A stretch of DNA of 39,236 bases, taken from assembly GCA_903931735.1 (NCBI GenBank), contig CAIZDL010000001.1, forward strand, positions 1-39,236, read 5' to 3'. Position numbers and translations under genes: made by a program. Positions within the stretch are counted from its first letter, which is position 1. The number at the start of each line of letters is the position of its first letter. Below are positions 7,254-16,592 of the stretch, piece by piece. The DNA is from an uncultured Rhodospirillales bacterium (GTDB taxonomy: Bacteria; Pseudomonadota; Alphaproteobacteria; Azospirillales; Azospirillaceae). The notes beneath the pieces were generated by a model. That model was not told the origin of the DNA, made no database searches, and saw only the letters and a list, made by a program, of their open reading frames with translations.

Positions 7254-7589
7254 ATGACCGGCTCGCCACCCGACACCTTGACCCTCGAGACCCTGGTGCG
7301 CTTTTCCGTGGCGCTGGCGGCGGTACTGGCCCTGATTTTGGCGGGAGGCTGGCTGCTCCGGCGGCTGATTGAGAAGGGCATCCTGCCCGGCTCGCTGCTG
7401 CCCCCCGGCGACCGGCGGTCCCAGCGCCTCGGCGTGATTGAGATCCGCCAACTCGATGTCCGCCGCCGGCTGGTCTTGGTGCGCCGCGACAACGTGGAAC
7501 ATTTGCTGCTGCTGGGCGCCACCCACGATTTGGTGATAGAGCAAGGCATCGCCCCGTCCACGGTCCCACCGCCCGAGGCCACACCATGA
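7254..7589 (+). CDS. fliO: Flagellar biosynthesis protein FliO
   Basis: The 111-aa product has a single membrane helix near the N-terminus (FSVALAAVLALILAGGWLLRRL) followed by a small cytoplasmic beta-rich domain RLGVIEIRQLDVRRRLVLVRRDNVEHLLLLGATHDLVIEQGI, which is the FliO pattern. FliO stabilises FliP during assembly of the export gate in the inner membrane. The stop overlaps the fliP start (ATGA), consistent with that partnership. The ATG at 7254 is chosen because the upstream extension in the ORF track overlaps the preceding gene. Confidence 0.9.
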   Translation: MTGSPPDTLTLETLVRFSVALAAVLALILAGGWLLRRLIEKGILPGSLLPPGDRRSQRLGVIEIRQLDVRRRLVLVRRDNVEHLLLLGATHDLVIEQGIAPSTVPPPEATP

Positions 7590-8362
7590 CCCGCACCGAG
7601 CTTTTTTCGCGTAAAACCGGCGCTAGGGTCGCTTTGGCGGTGGCGGGCATCGCGCTGGCGTGGGTGGTCTGGCCCAGCGGCGCGCTGGCGCAAAGCCTAT
7701 CGCTCAACCTTGGCGAAGGCGGCTCGATGACCGGGCGCGTCCTTCAATTGATGGCCCTGTTGACGGTGCTGTCGCTGGCGCCGTCGATCCTGATCATGGT
7801 CACCTGCTTTACCCGAATTATCATCGTGTTATCGTTTTTACGCACCGCCATGGGGGTGCAACAAGTCCCGCCCAACACGGTGCTGGTCAGCCTCGCGCTG
7901 TTCCTCACCTTTTTCGTGATGCAGCCGGTGTTCGAGCGGTGCTACACCGATGGCATCAAGCCGCTTTTATCAGAAGAAATTGATGAAGTCGAAGCCTTCA
8001 AACGCACGATCAAGCCGCTGCACGCCTTCATGATCCGCCAAACATCCGACCACGATATTCAGCTCTTCATGGACATGTCGAAGTCTCCCGCCGTAAAAGA
8101 CCGCGCGGACCTGCCGCTTCAAGTCGTGATTCCGGCGTTTATGATTTCGGAGATCAAGCGCGCCTTCGAGATCGGCTTTCTGTTGTTCCTGCCATTCCTG
8201 ATCATCGACATGGTGGTCGGCGCGATCCTGATGGCCATGGGCATGATGATGCTGCCACCAACCATGGTGGCCATGCCGTTCAAGATCATCTTCTTTGTGA
8301 TCGTCGATGGCTGGTATCTGGTCGCGGGCTCCCTTGCCAAGAGCTTCGGAACCTTTAATTAG
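7586..8362 (+). CDS. fliP: Flagellar export gate protein FliP
   Basis: The 258-aa protein has an N-terminal signal-like hydrophobic segment (residues 14-36, ending ALAQ) as usual for FliP, then the conserved blocks SLAPSILIMVTCFTRIIIVLSFLR, PPNTVLVSLALFLTFFVM, DLPLQVVIPAFMISEIKRAFEIGF and GMMMLPPTMVAMPFKIIFFV. FliP forms the pentameric core of the FliP-FliQ-FliR export gate at the base of the flagellum. FliQ, FliR and FlhB are not in the window, so the gate genes are dispersed in this genome. A large inverted-repeat element lies directly downstream. Confidence 0.97.
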   Translation: MTRTELFSRKTGARVALAVAGIALAWVVWPSGALAQSLSLNLGEGGSMTGRVLQLMALLTVLSLAPSILIMVTCFTRIIIVLSFLRTAMGVQQVPPNTVLVSLALFLTFFVMQPVFERCYTDGIKPLLSEEIDEVEAFKRTIKPLHAFMIRQTSDHDIQLFMDMSKSPAVKDRADLPLQVVIPAFMISEIKRAFEIGFLLFLPFLIIDMVVGAILMAMGMMMLPPTMVAMPFKIIFFVIVDGWYLVAGSLAKSFGTFN

Positions 8363-8410
8363 GGGGCCGCCGAGTGGGCCGCATCCGTTAAATTGCACGG
8401 TAAAAGTCCG

Positions 8411-8531
8411 GGTTTCCAATGGCCGGCGGCCTTTGGTCGCCGAAGGCAATCCGAATGTTTTGTCGGGGCCGAATGTTTTGTCGGGGCTTTGCCCCTACGA
8501 CCCCACCAAAGGCCGCCGGCCTTTGGAAACC
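8411..8531. repeat. Long inverted-repeat element (27-bp arms) with internal tandem repeat
   Basis: The arms 8411-8437 (GGTTTCCAATGGCCGGCGGC...) and 8505-8531 are inverted copies with one mismatch over 27 nt. Between them is an 18-nt direct repeat CCGAATGTTTTGTCGGGG (8451 and 8469) and a small hairpin GGGGC-TTT-GCCCC. It occupies the convergent junction between fliP and the PBP1A gene. It looks like a MITE or compound REP element and could terminate or process both transcripts; the long arms have no coding potential. Confidence 0.85.
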
Positions 8532-8565
8532 GTTAACCCAGCAATTTTGCTGACGCCCCCCGTCC

Positions 8566-11127
8566 TCAATACAAACCGCTGGTGCCAACGTCGTCGGGGA
8601 TGGTCGGCGGCGGGGACACGGGCCGACCGGGCATCGCATAACTCGGGGCCGCCGGCTCGCCCAAAATCGGGGGCGAGGCCACCGCTGTCGGTGCGGTTAC
8701 GCCAAGGCTGCCGGTATAAAGATCCGTGCCGGTCAGGGCCGGGTCGCTATCGGGGTTGAGCGGTGCGCCCGGCTCCAACTGGCTGGGGCCGAGGCCGATG
8801 TTACCACCCAAAACCGGCGCTTCCGGCTCGGCGCCGGGCTCGGTGCCGGGAAGGTAGGCCTCCCAAATCAACTTTCGGCTGCCATACTCGGCAAGGCGGC
8901 CGGTTTCGGCATCCACCCGCACCAAGCGCACGCCCTTCGGCACCCGGAACGGGCTGGCCGGCTTGCCCTTGAGCGCCTCCGCGATAAAGCTTTCGAAGAT
9001 CGGCACCGCCGTCGAGCCGCCGGTCTCGCGGTCGCCCAGCGATTGGGGCTGATCGAAGCCAACATAGAGCCCAACCACCAAATCGGGCGAAAAACCGACA
9101 AACCAGGCATCGTTGCTGTCATTGGTGGTGCCGGTTTTGCCGGCGAGCGGACGGCCAAGCGCCGCCAGCCGCGCGGCGGTGCCCCGCTGCACCACGCCGG
9201 TCATGATATTGACGATTTGATAGCAAGTGCGCGGATCTTCGATCTGCTCGCGGGTATCGGGCAAATCGGGAGCGACCAGATCGGGCGTCCAGGCCATGCC
9301 GGCGCAGCCGGTGCAGGGGCGGTCATCGTGACGGTAAATGGTCTTGCCGTTACGGTCCTGAACCCGGTCGATGATGGTCGGAGTGATGCGCTTGCCGCCA
9401 TTATCGAGCATGGCATAGGCGGTAACCATGCGCAAAACGGTGGTCTCGCCCGCGCCCAGCGCCATGGGCAGGTAGGGCTGAAAATTATCGATGATGCCAA
9501 ACTTCTCGACCATCGCCTTGATTTTATCCATGCCCACGCGGTCGGCCAGCCGCACCGTCATGAGATTGCGCGATTTCTCGATGCCAACCCGAAGCGGAGT
9601 CGGCCCGTAATAGGCTTGGTGATAGTTCTCCGGCCGCCAGACCGGCTGGCCATGACCGGGATCATATTCAAACGGCGCATCAAGGATCAGCGACGAGGGG
9701 GTGAAGCCGTTATCGAGGGCGGTTAAATAAACAAACGGCTTGAACGCCGAGCCCGGTTGGCGCATCGCCTGGGTGGCACGGTTAAACTGGCTCATGGTCG
9801 GGCTGAAGCCGCCACTCATGGCCAGAACCCGCCCGGTGTGCGGGTCCATGGCCACCAAACCACCCTGAACCTCGGGGATTTGACGCAGACCAAACCCCTC
9901 CACGCCACCGCCCAACGCCTCCACCAGCACAATATCGCCCCGGGCGGGCTTGACCCAGCGCAATTCGGCGGCGGGAATCCGCCCCTTATCGCCATTCGAG
10001 AAGCCGATCACCGCCTCTTCGCCGCTCCGGCCCTTGCCGCTGGCGCCGGGGGCATACTCCAGCACCGTTGCCAGCCGCCACGCCTCACCGCCCTTGGGCA
10101 CCGCCGTTGTGGCCAATTGCTGTTGCCAAGCCTCGGGGTTTCGCACCCGCGCCACCGGCCCGCGCCAGCCATGACGGCGGTCATAGGCGATCAAGCCCTT
10201 GCGCAGCGCCCGGGTCGCGATTTCCTGCAAGCCGGGATCGAGCGTCGTGCGCACCGAAAGCCCGCCCTCATAAAGCTTGGTATCGCCGAAATGCTTCGAT
10301 ATCTCCCGCCGCACCTCTTCTGAAAAATATTCGGCGGTGACCTGCTCGGTGATGGAGCGCCGGCGAATCTCCAGCGGCTCGGCAATCGCCGCCGTGACCT
10401 CGGCAGCGGAGATGTAGCCATCTTCGGCCAGCCGCCCGATAACCCAGTTGCGACGGCCAACAGCGGCATCGTGCTGCCGCTCGGGGTTGTAATTGTTGGG
10501 CGCCTTGGGCAAAGCCGCAAGAAACGAGGCTTCGCCAACGGTCAACTCATCCAGCGATTTGTTAAAATAATTGAGCGCCGCCGCAGCCACGCCATAAGAC
10601 CGATTGCCGAGAAAAATCTCATTAAGATAAAGCTCGAGAATTCGGTCCTTCGACAACGCCTGCTCGATGCGCAGTGCCAAAATCGCCTCTTTAACCTTGC
10701 GGGCGATCGAGACCTCATTGGTCAAAAGAAAGTTCTTTGCTACCTGCTGCGTGATGGTCGAGGCGCCCATCGGCCGGCGGTCGCTGTGCATATGTTCAAA
10801 GTTGGTAATCGTCGCCCGGATCACGCCCTGGATATCGATGCCCGGATGGTCGTAAAAATTCTTGTCCTCGGCCGCCAGAAACGCATGAACCACCCGCTTG
10901 GGCATGGCCTCGATCGGGATGAACACCCGGCGCTCCGACGCAAATTCCGCCAGCAAACGGCCGTCGCCGGCATGAACCCGGGTCACCGTCGGCGGCTCAT
11001 AATCCACCAGCCGGTTATAGTCGGGCAAATCGCGGCCATAGTGGTAGAGCACCCAATAGAGCCCGCCCATCCCGGCCAGGACGACAAAAAACAGCAGCGC
11101 CAGCAGCCTCAGAAAGACCCGTCCCAT
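8566..11127 (-). CDS. mrcA: Penicillin-binding protein 1A (bifunctional transglycosylase/transpeptidase)
   Basis: The 853-aa class A PBP has one N-terminal membrane helix (LLALLFFVVLAGMGGLYWVL), then a glycosyltransferase 51 domain (about residues 50-230) with AAEDKNFYDHPGID, GASTITQQVAKNFLL, RKVKEAILALRIE and ILELYLNEIFLG, then an OB-like insert, then the transpeptidase domain with QPGSAFKPF (catalytic Ser), SRN and KTGTTNDSNDAW. The C-terminus is a long Pro/Ala-rich tail. It polymerises and crosslinks peptidoglycan on the periplasmic side. The ORF track start at 11163 adds 12 residues (MPGNGAGLGGAK); I prefer the Met before GRVFLRLL because the membrane anchor follows directly, but the Shine-Dalgarno evidence is weak for both. 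Confidence 0.96.
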   Translation of the reverse strand: MGRVFLRLLALLFFVVLAGMGGLYWVLYHYGRDLPDYNRLVDYEPPTVTRVHAGDGRLLAEFASERRVFIPIEAMPKRVVHAFLAAEDKNFYDHPGIDIQGVIRATITNFEHMHSDRRPMGASTITQQVAKNFLLTNEVSIARKVKEAILALRIEQALSKDRILELYLNEIFLGNRSYGVAAAALNYFNKSLDELTVGEASFLAALPKAPNNYNPERQHDAAVGRRNWVIGRLAEDGYISAAEVTAAIAEPLEIRRRSITEQVTAEYFSEEVRREISKHFGDTKLYEGGLSVRTTLDPGLQEIATRALRKGLIAYDRRHGWRGPVARVRNPEAWQQQLATTAVPKGGEAWRLATVLEYAPGASGKGRSGEEAVIGFSNGDKGRIPAAELRWVKPARGDIVLVEALGGGVEGFGLRQIPEVQGGLVAMDPHTGRVLAMSGGFSPTMSQFNRATQAMRQPGSAFKPFVYLTALDNGFTPSSLILDAPFEYDPGHGQPVWRPENYHQAYYGPTPLRVGIEKSRNLMTVRLADRVGMDKIKAMVEKFGIIDNFQPYLPMALGAGETTVLRMVTAYAMLDNGGKRITPTIIDRVQDRNGKTIYRHDDRPCTGCAGMAWTPDLVAPDLPDTREQIEDPRTCYQIVNIMTGVVQRGTAARLAALGRPLAGKTGTTNDSNDAWFVGFSPDLVVGLYVGFDQPQSLGDRETGGSTAVPIFESFIAEALKGKPASPFRVPKGVRLVRVDAETGRLAEYGSRKLIWEAYLPGTEPGAEPEAPVLGGNIGLGPSQLEPGAPLNPDSDPALTGTDLYTGSLGVTAPTAVASPPILGEPAAPSYAMPGRPVSPPPTIPDDVGTSGLY

Positions 11128-11765
11128 CTTTGCACCACCAAGCCCCGCACCATTTCCCGGCACTGCCGGTTATAGCTCAGGTGGCGGAGAAATCCCACGG
11201 GACAATCGCACATTCCAAACCGCCGATTACGCCGTTTCGGCCTTAATATTTTTAACAAGATACTGTAGTATCGCTGGAATGAGTTTTCCGCGCGCTGCCT
11301 GGAGCCTCCGCCCTTGCCCAGCATCCCGCCCACCGCGCCGACGCTAAGATATCTGGCGCTGCCCCCTCCCGGCAGCGTGGCGAGGCCCAACGCCGGAGGC
11401 GTTTCTAAACCGGACACCGGAGGCGTTTCTAAACCGGACACCGGAGGCGTTTCTAAACCGGACACCGGAGGCGTTTCTAAACCGGACACCGGAGGCGTTT
11501 CTAAACCGGACACCGGAGGCGTTTCTAGACCGGACACGGGAGGCGTCTTCAAGGCTGCGGTGTCCGCCGCCGAACCACGGGGGGCAACCGCCGGAACTGG
11601 GTTGAGTGGCGGCTCCAGCGCGGCATTTGCAGCGCAAAGTATCTCCCAGGAGCACCTCGGCTCCGGCCTCCACATCGAGCCGTGGTCGGCGGCACTCAGT
11701 TCCTACCGCAGCGCGGCGGCCTTACCCGCATCCACCACCCACGGCAAAGGGATATTGGTTTGACC
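11128..11765. other. 638-bp region without a convincing gene
   Basis: This stretch separates the PBP1A start from a response-regulator gene transcribed the other way. It is dominated by a 24-nt tandem repeat. ORFs run through it on both strands (11109..11675 minus, 11314..11763 plus), but these are open mainly because the 24-nt unit contains no stop in several frames, and the flanking peptide has no recognisable domain. The stretch 11185-11280 is AT-richer (TTAATATTTTTAACAAGATACTGTAG) and may hold the promoter of the PBP1A gene or of a divergent transcript. Confidence 0.55.
11393..11549. repeat. 24-nt tandem repeat, six copies plus a partial
   Basis: The unit CCGGAGGCGTTTCTAAACCGGACA begins at 11393, 11417, 11441, 11465, 11489 and 11513, the sixth with GTTTCTAGACC, and a partial seventh follows at 11537. 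Exact identity of the central copies indicates recent amplification. The unit contains GTTT-CT-AAAC, flanked by CCGG on both sides. If translated on the plus strand it would give GGVSKPDT repeats, but no start or domain supports translation. Confidence 0.93.
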
Positions 11766-12227
11766 ATGATCGAGTCCGGCAGCGCGCCCGGCTTGGCCCC
11801 GGACCGCGCCGAGGGTACCAATTGCGCCGAAGGTGGCCTGGACAAGCGCCTTGCCGGCTACCGGTTACTGGCGGCGGAAGACTGCCCGATCACCCGGCTC
11901 TTACTGGAAGGGCTGCTCGCACGCCACTGTGCACGGCTAGAGTTCGTCGAAACCGGGCAGGACGTACTTGCCCTCATTCGACAGGAAGGACCGGACGCCT
12001 TCGATCTGGTGCTGACCGACATTCAAATGCCGGGCATGAACGGATGCGAGGCCGCCCTCCACCTCCGGGTGCTCGCGCCGCATTTGCCGGTGGTTGGGTT
12101 GACTGGCAACGACCACCCGGGAGACCGCGCGGCGTGCCTTGCCGCCGGCATGGTGGATGTTATCCACAAGCCGCTCAAGCTGGCCGAACTGGTCGCCGCC
12201 ATAGAGCGCCACGGCCGGCAGCCGTAA
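11766..12227 (+). CDS. Single-domain response regulator
   Basis: The 153-aa product is a receiver domain with a 35-residue N-terminal extension and no output domain. Key residues are visible: the acidic pair in YRLLAAEDCPI, the phospho-acceptor Asp in DLVLTDIQMPGMNG, the Thr in VVGLTGND and the Lys in VIHKPLKLAEL. It probably receives phosphate from a histidine kinase, often a hybrid kinase using an Hpt or such receivers, and works through protein contacts. It ends 12 nt before the convergent end of another receiver gene. The ATG at 11766 is preferred; an AAAGGGA lies about 12 nt upstream. Confidence 0.9.
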   Translation: MIESGSAPGLAPDRAEGTNCAEGGLDKRLAGYRLLAAEDCPITRLLLEGLLARHCARLEFVETGQDVLALIRQEGPDAFDLVLTDIQMPGMNGCEAALHLRVLAPHLPVVGLTGNDHPGDRAACLAAGMVDVIHKPLKLAELVAAIERHGRQP

Positions 12228-12239
12228 CCAACGCACGGC

Positions 12240-12647
12240 TCAATAAGGTATATAGCCGGCACAGCGGGCCAGAACATTACGCAAGTCGTTGACGGTGAAG
12301 GGCTTAATGAGAATGTCGCTGATGCCGAGGCTATGAGCCGGGCCAAGAGCGCGCCTGCGCTTTTCAGGGTCGGCGAGCTTGGTATCACCGGTCATGAAAA
12401 TCACCGGGATATTGCGTCCTCGCAAATAAGGCACCTTTTGGACGCTGGCACAAAAGGCAAAACCATCCATCGGCGCCATGTGCCAGTCGCAGAGAATAAC
12501 GTCAAAATCCGGCTCGTGTTGCAGGAGCGCCAGCGCTTCTTCGCCATCCACGGCCGTGGTCACCGAATTTATTCCGAGCGCGTTCAATTGACGACGCACA
12601 ATCAGGCGAAATGTCGCGGTGTCTTCAACGATCAGAACCTTGAGCAT
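12240..12647 (-). CDS. CheY-like single-domain response regulator
   Basis: The 135-aa receiver has MLKVLIVEDTATFR (acidic pocket), the phospho-acceptor in DVILCDWHMAPMDG, the switch Thr in VIFMTGD and the Lys in ILIKPFTVNDL. The insertion TKLADPEKRRRALGPAHSLG between the Thr strand and the Lys loop is longer than in CheY and is shared with the neighbouring paralogue. The start follows GCGGGGACG closely; upstream in-frame Met codons exist, but the family begins at MLKVL. It lies downstream of its paralogue on the same strand with a 92-nt gap. Confidence 0.9.
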   Translation of the reverse strand: MLKVLIVEDTATFRLIVRRQLNALGINSVTTAVDGEEALALLQHEPDFDVILCDWHMAPMDGFAFCASVQKVPYLRGRNIPVIFMTGDTKLADPEKRRRALGPAHSLGISDILIKPFTVNDLRNVLARCAGYIPY

Positions 12648-12739
12648 CGTCCCCGCAATCTCTTCCCGCACCCCGTACATCGGGTCGGCCGGCATCTTAA
12701 CAGCGATTGGCCGGTTCGTGATGCGCTGATTGTCGCGGC

Positions 12740-13165
12740 CTAGTCTGTAGACCGCCCGTGAATTCCGCACCGATCCAAGCTCGCTTGAATATCCGCTGCG
12801 GTGAACGGCTTGATCAAAATATCGATAATCCCAAGATCGCGCGCCGTTTCCAGTGCCCGCTTCCGCTTGGCCGAGTCTTCGGCCAGCCGCTCGTCGCCGG
12901 TCATGAGTAACACCGGGATCCGCCGCCCGCCCAAATAGGGCGTGGCCTGCACCCGGGCGCAAAACTCCAGGCCATCCATGTGTTCCATGTGCCAATCGCT
13001 GAGAATAAGATCAAAATCCGGCTCGTTCAGCAACAAATCGAGCGCTTCGACACCATCGCCGGTGCAGATTACCTTGGTGATGCCGATTTCAGCCAGTTGA
13101 TGCCGGATCAAGGTCCGAAACACCGAGACATCCTCGACCACCAGGACCTTAAGTGCAGCCTTCAC
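12740..13165 (-). CDS. CheY-like single-domain response regulator (paralogue of the preceding gene)
   Basis: The 141-aa receiver (VKAALKVLVVEDVSVFRTLIRHQLAEIGI) is clearly a duplicate of the adjacent gene: both have SDWHM/CDWHM around the phospho-acceptor Asp, the MTGD switch segment, the same long KRKRALETARDLGI insertion and the DILIKPFT Lys loop. The GTG at 13165 is chosen because GGGGAGG lies 6 nt before it; a second GTG at 13183 is the ORF-track start. The pair likely arose by tandem duplication and may serve one kinase with different kinetics, or two motor or adaptor targets. Confidence 0.9.
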   Translation of the reverse strand: MKAALKVLVVEDVSVFRTLIRHQLAEIGITKVICTGDGVEALDLLLNEPDFDLILSDWHMEHMDGLEFCARVQATPYLGGRRIPVLLMTGDERLAEDSAKRKRALETARDLGIIDILIKPFTAADIQASLDRCGIHGRSTD

Positions 13166-13389
13166 ACCACGCCTCCCCGCCACGCTCGACTCAAAATCGA
13201 TTGCATTTTTTTCAGATATTGAAACGCCCCAACGATAGACGCTGAATTCACCGAGGTGATGCCACCAGAATTAAGCGATGCGCATTCTTCTAACTGCATT
13301 GAGTTTTTGGCAATGTCCCCCCGATTGTCAACCATTTTCGCAATGAATAGCGGCGGCCCCGGCCAAACCAGGAGCCGCCGCGATGGTTA

Positions 13390-15057
<1,668 letters not shown>

Positions 15058-15163
15058 TCAGAGAGCCCGGAATCAACCCACCGATCTCGCGCCCCGCCTC
15101 GCGCAAAAGACGGCCCCGACGCCCAAGCCTGCTGAAAAAATCACTACCATCAAAAACATTTTT

Positions 15164-15172
15164 TGCTATACT
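15164..15172 (+). promoter_or_regulatory. Possible extended -10 promoter element
   Basis: TGCTATACT in an unusually AT-rich patch resembles an extended -10 box (TGnTATAAT). It would start transcription about 35-40 nt before the ATG of the 302-aa gene. No good -35 hexamer is seen at 17 nt, as is common for extended -10 promoters. Confidence 0.35.
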
Positions 15173-15212
15173 ATCTGCAATTGGAGGTCGTGGACAGAGG
15201 AATCATAATACC

Positions 15213-16121
15213 ATGACGATGGACAACGGCAACCCAGGCGAGGGCTCTCGGTCCCAACGTGGTTTGTTGCTTGGCCGCGAAATCAACCTTAAGCCGGAGC
15301 CCCCCGCCAAAGACCTGCTCGATGGCCCGCTGGTCGTCACAAAACTACCCGCGATTAAACTGGTGCGGGAAACGTTTAAAGATCGGGTTACCGCCCTGTT
15401 GGTCCGGACCATGCTTGGATACCGGGAAGGCGAATACAAAACCATGGTCGAGCTGCGCCGAACCACCGCCGCCGTCATCGCCAGCGTCTCCAGGGCCGCC
15501 GAAAGACGACTGGAAGACGCCGGCTGGATCCTGGAAGGGCGGGGCATCGGCGCGCAACGGGTGGTTCAACTCACCCACCCCGACCAATTGCGCGATGCCT
15601 TCCAAGCCATGATGCTGGCCCCCGAGGCCCTGTCCCACGATAGCCGCGCGCTGGAGGTTCTGCTGGCCGTGGTGCTGCGGAACTATCTGCGAGAAATTTC
15701 GAGAGTGACCAGCACCCGCTTTTCGTTTGAAACCGAGGCGCACAGCCATTGCATGACCGGGTACGAGCAGGAACGCCAATTGAAAAACGTCATCGATAGC
15801 CGGGAGCGGGTGGCGGTTATCCAAAACATTTACAACAGCTATATGTATACGGTAAATTATTATCAATACTCACTCATCACACGAGAGCGAGCTGAGCACG
15901 GCGGCAAAATGTTTTCCATGTATATCCGCGCAATATTCTTTAACAGTCGGGTCATGTATGATGGAACGATTGCAGATAATGTTAACCGCCGCCGACTCCC
16001 CTTCCGGCGCGAGGTATTGTTCTTGGTAAAACGCGACCGGGCCTTGCAACAGCGCTACACTAAAGACGACGAGTTCGCCACGCAGATTAAAAACGTGTTA
16101 AACTTCTTTCCCACGGCGTGA
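15213..16121 (+). CDS. Hypothetical protein, possible winged-helix N-terminal half, 302 aa
   Basis: I do not recognise the family. Residues of about 55-130 (KLVRETFKDRVTALLVRTML, then RRTTAAVIASVSRAAERRLEDAGWI, then RGIGAQRVVQLT) have the shape of a winged helix-turn-helix, where RLEDAGWILEGRG...VVQLT would be the recognition helix and wing. The C-terminal half is helical and rich in aromatic residues and Asn (NIYNSYMYTVNYYQYSLI) and is coded by more AT-rich DNA than its neighbours, a possible sign of transfer. No membrane segment or signal is visible. An AGAGGAA lies about 11 nt upstream of the ATG at 15213. A regulator role is only a suggestion from the fold guess. Confidence 0.75.
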   Translation: MTMDNGNPGEGSRSQRGLLLGREINLKPEPPAKDLLDGPLVVTKLPAIKLVRETFKDRVTALLVRTMLGYREGEYKTMVELRRTTAAVIASVSRAAERRLEDAGWILEGRGIGAQRVVQLTHPDQLRDAFQAMMLAPEALSHDSRALEVLLAVVLRNYLREISRVTSTRFSFETEAHSHCMTGYEQERQLKNVIDSRERVAVIQNIYNSYMYTVNYYQYSLITRERAEHGGKMFSMYIRAIFFNSRVMYDGTIADNVNRRRLPFRREVLFLVKRDRALQQRYTKDDEFATQIKNVLNFFPTA

Positions 16122-16181
16122 CGGCTGGCCGGGGTGGGGCCAACCGGGTATAATCGGCGAAAATCAGTAAGGGGAACCGCC

Positions 16182-16592
16182 GTGATGCCACCCAACCTTT
16201 TAGAGCCGGACGCAGCCTCGCCCCCGAGTGCTCCCGATCAAGGGTTCGAGTTGACCTGCGCCTGGCAACACCAGGAGGGCCACCCCCATCTTTCCGTGGG
16301 CTATGTCATGGCAGACCACGAAATAATTTGGGGCGTTTACATCTGCTCGGCGACCACCCTGGTTCCCGGCAATGAATGGTCGTTCACCTTGCCCATGAGC
16401 TTCGGCATCCATGAGGTGACGATCACCGCGCTGAACGCCATCGCTTGGGATCGGTTTGCCGTGATCGAGGAAGCGCGGCCGGATTTCGATCAGGCGGCAA
16501 AGCACTTCATCGTCGATAGCCTGCGCACCATCGCCACCCACTCCAAACCCTGCCGGCTGGTCACCGCGATCAAAGATTTTTTGGGCGCCTGA
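16182..16592 (+). CDS. Hypothetical protein, 136 aa
   Basis: No family recognised. The protein is acidic and soluble, with a beta-rich core (FELTCAWQHQEGHPHLSVGYVMADHEIIWGVYICSA) followed by helices (DFDQAAKHFIVDSLRTIATH). AAGGGGA precedes the GTG at 16182 and the ATG at 16185, either of which could start. The stop codon TGA is immediately followed by the reverse stop TCA of the next gene, so the two convergent genes abut with no spacer. This arrangement supports both as real coding regions. Confidence 0.7.
   Translation: MMPPNLLEPDAASPPSAPDQGFELTCAWQHQEGHPHLSVGYVMADHEIIWGVYICSATTLVPGNEWSFTLPMSFGIHEVTITALNAIAWDRFAVIEEARPDFDQAAKHFIVDSLRTIATHSKPCRLVTAIKDFLGA

Noticed and set aside
11393-11549. 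CRISPR array
   Set aside because: Repeats are directly abutting with no unique spacers, so this is a simple tandem repeat; the same holds for all other repeats in the window.
11109-11763. Repeat proteins ETPPVSGL (minus) and GGVSKPDT (plus)
   Set aside because: The 24-nt unit is open in several frames on both strands; no start site, signal or domain supports either reading.
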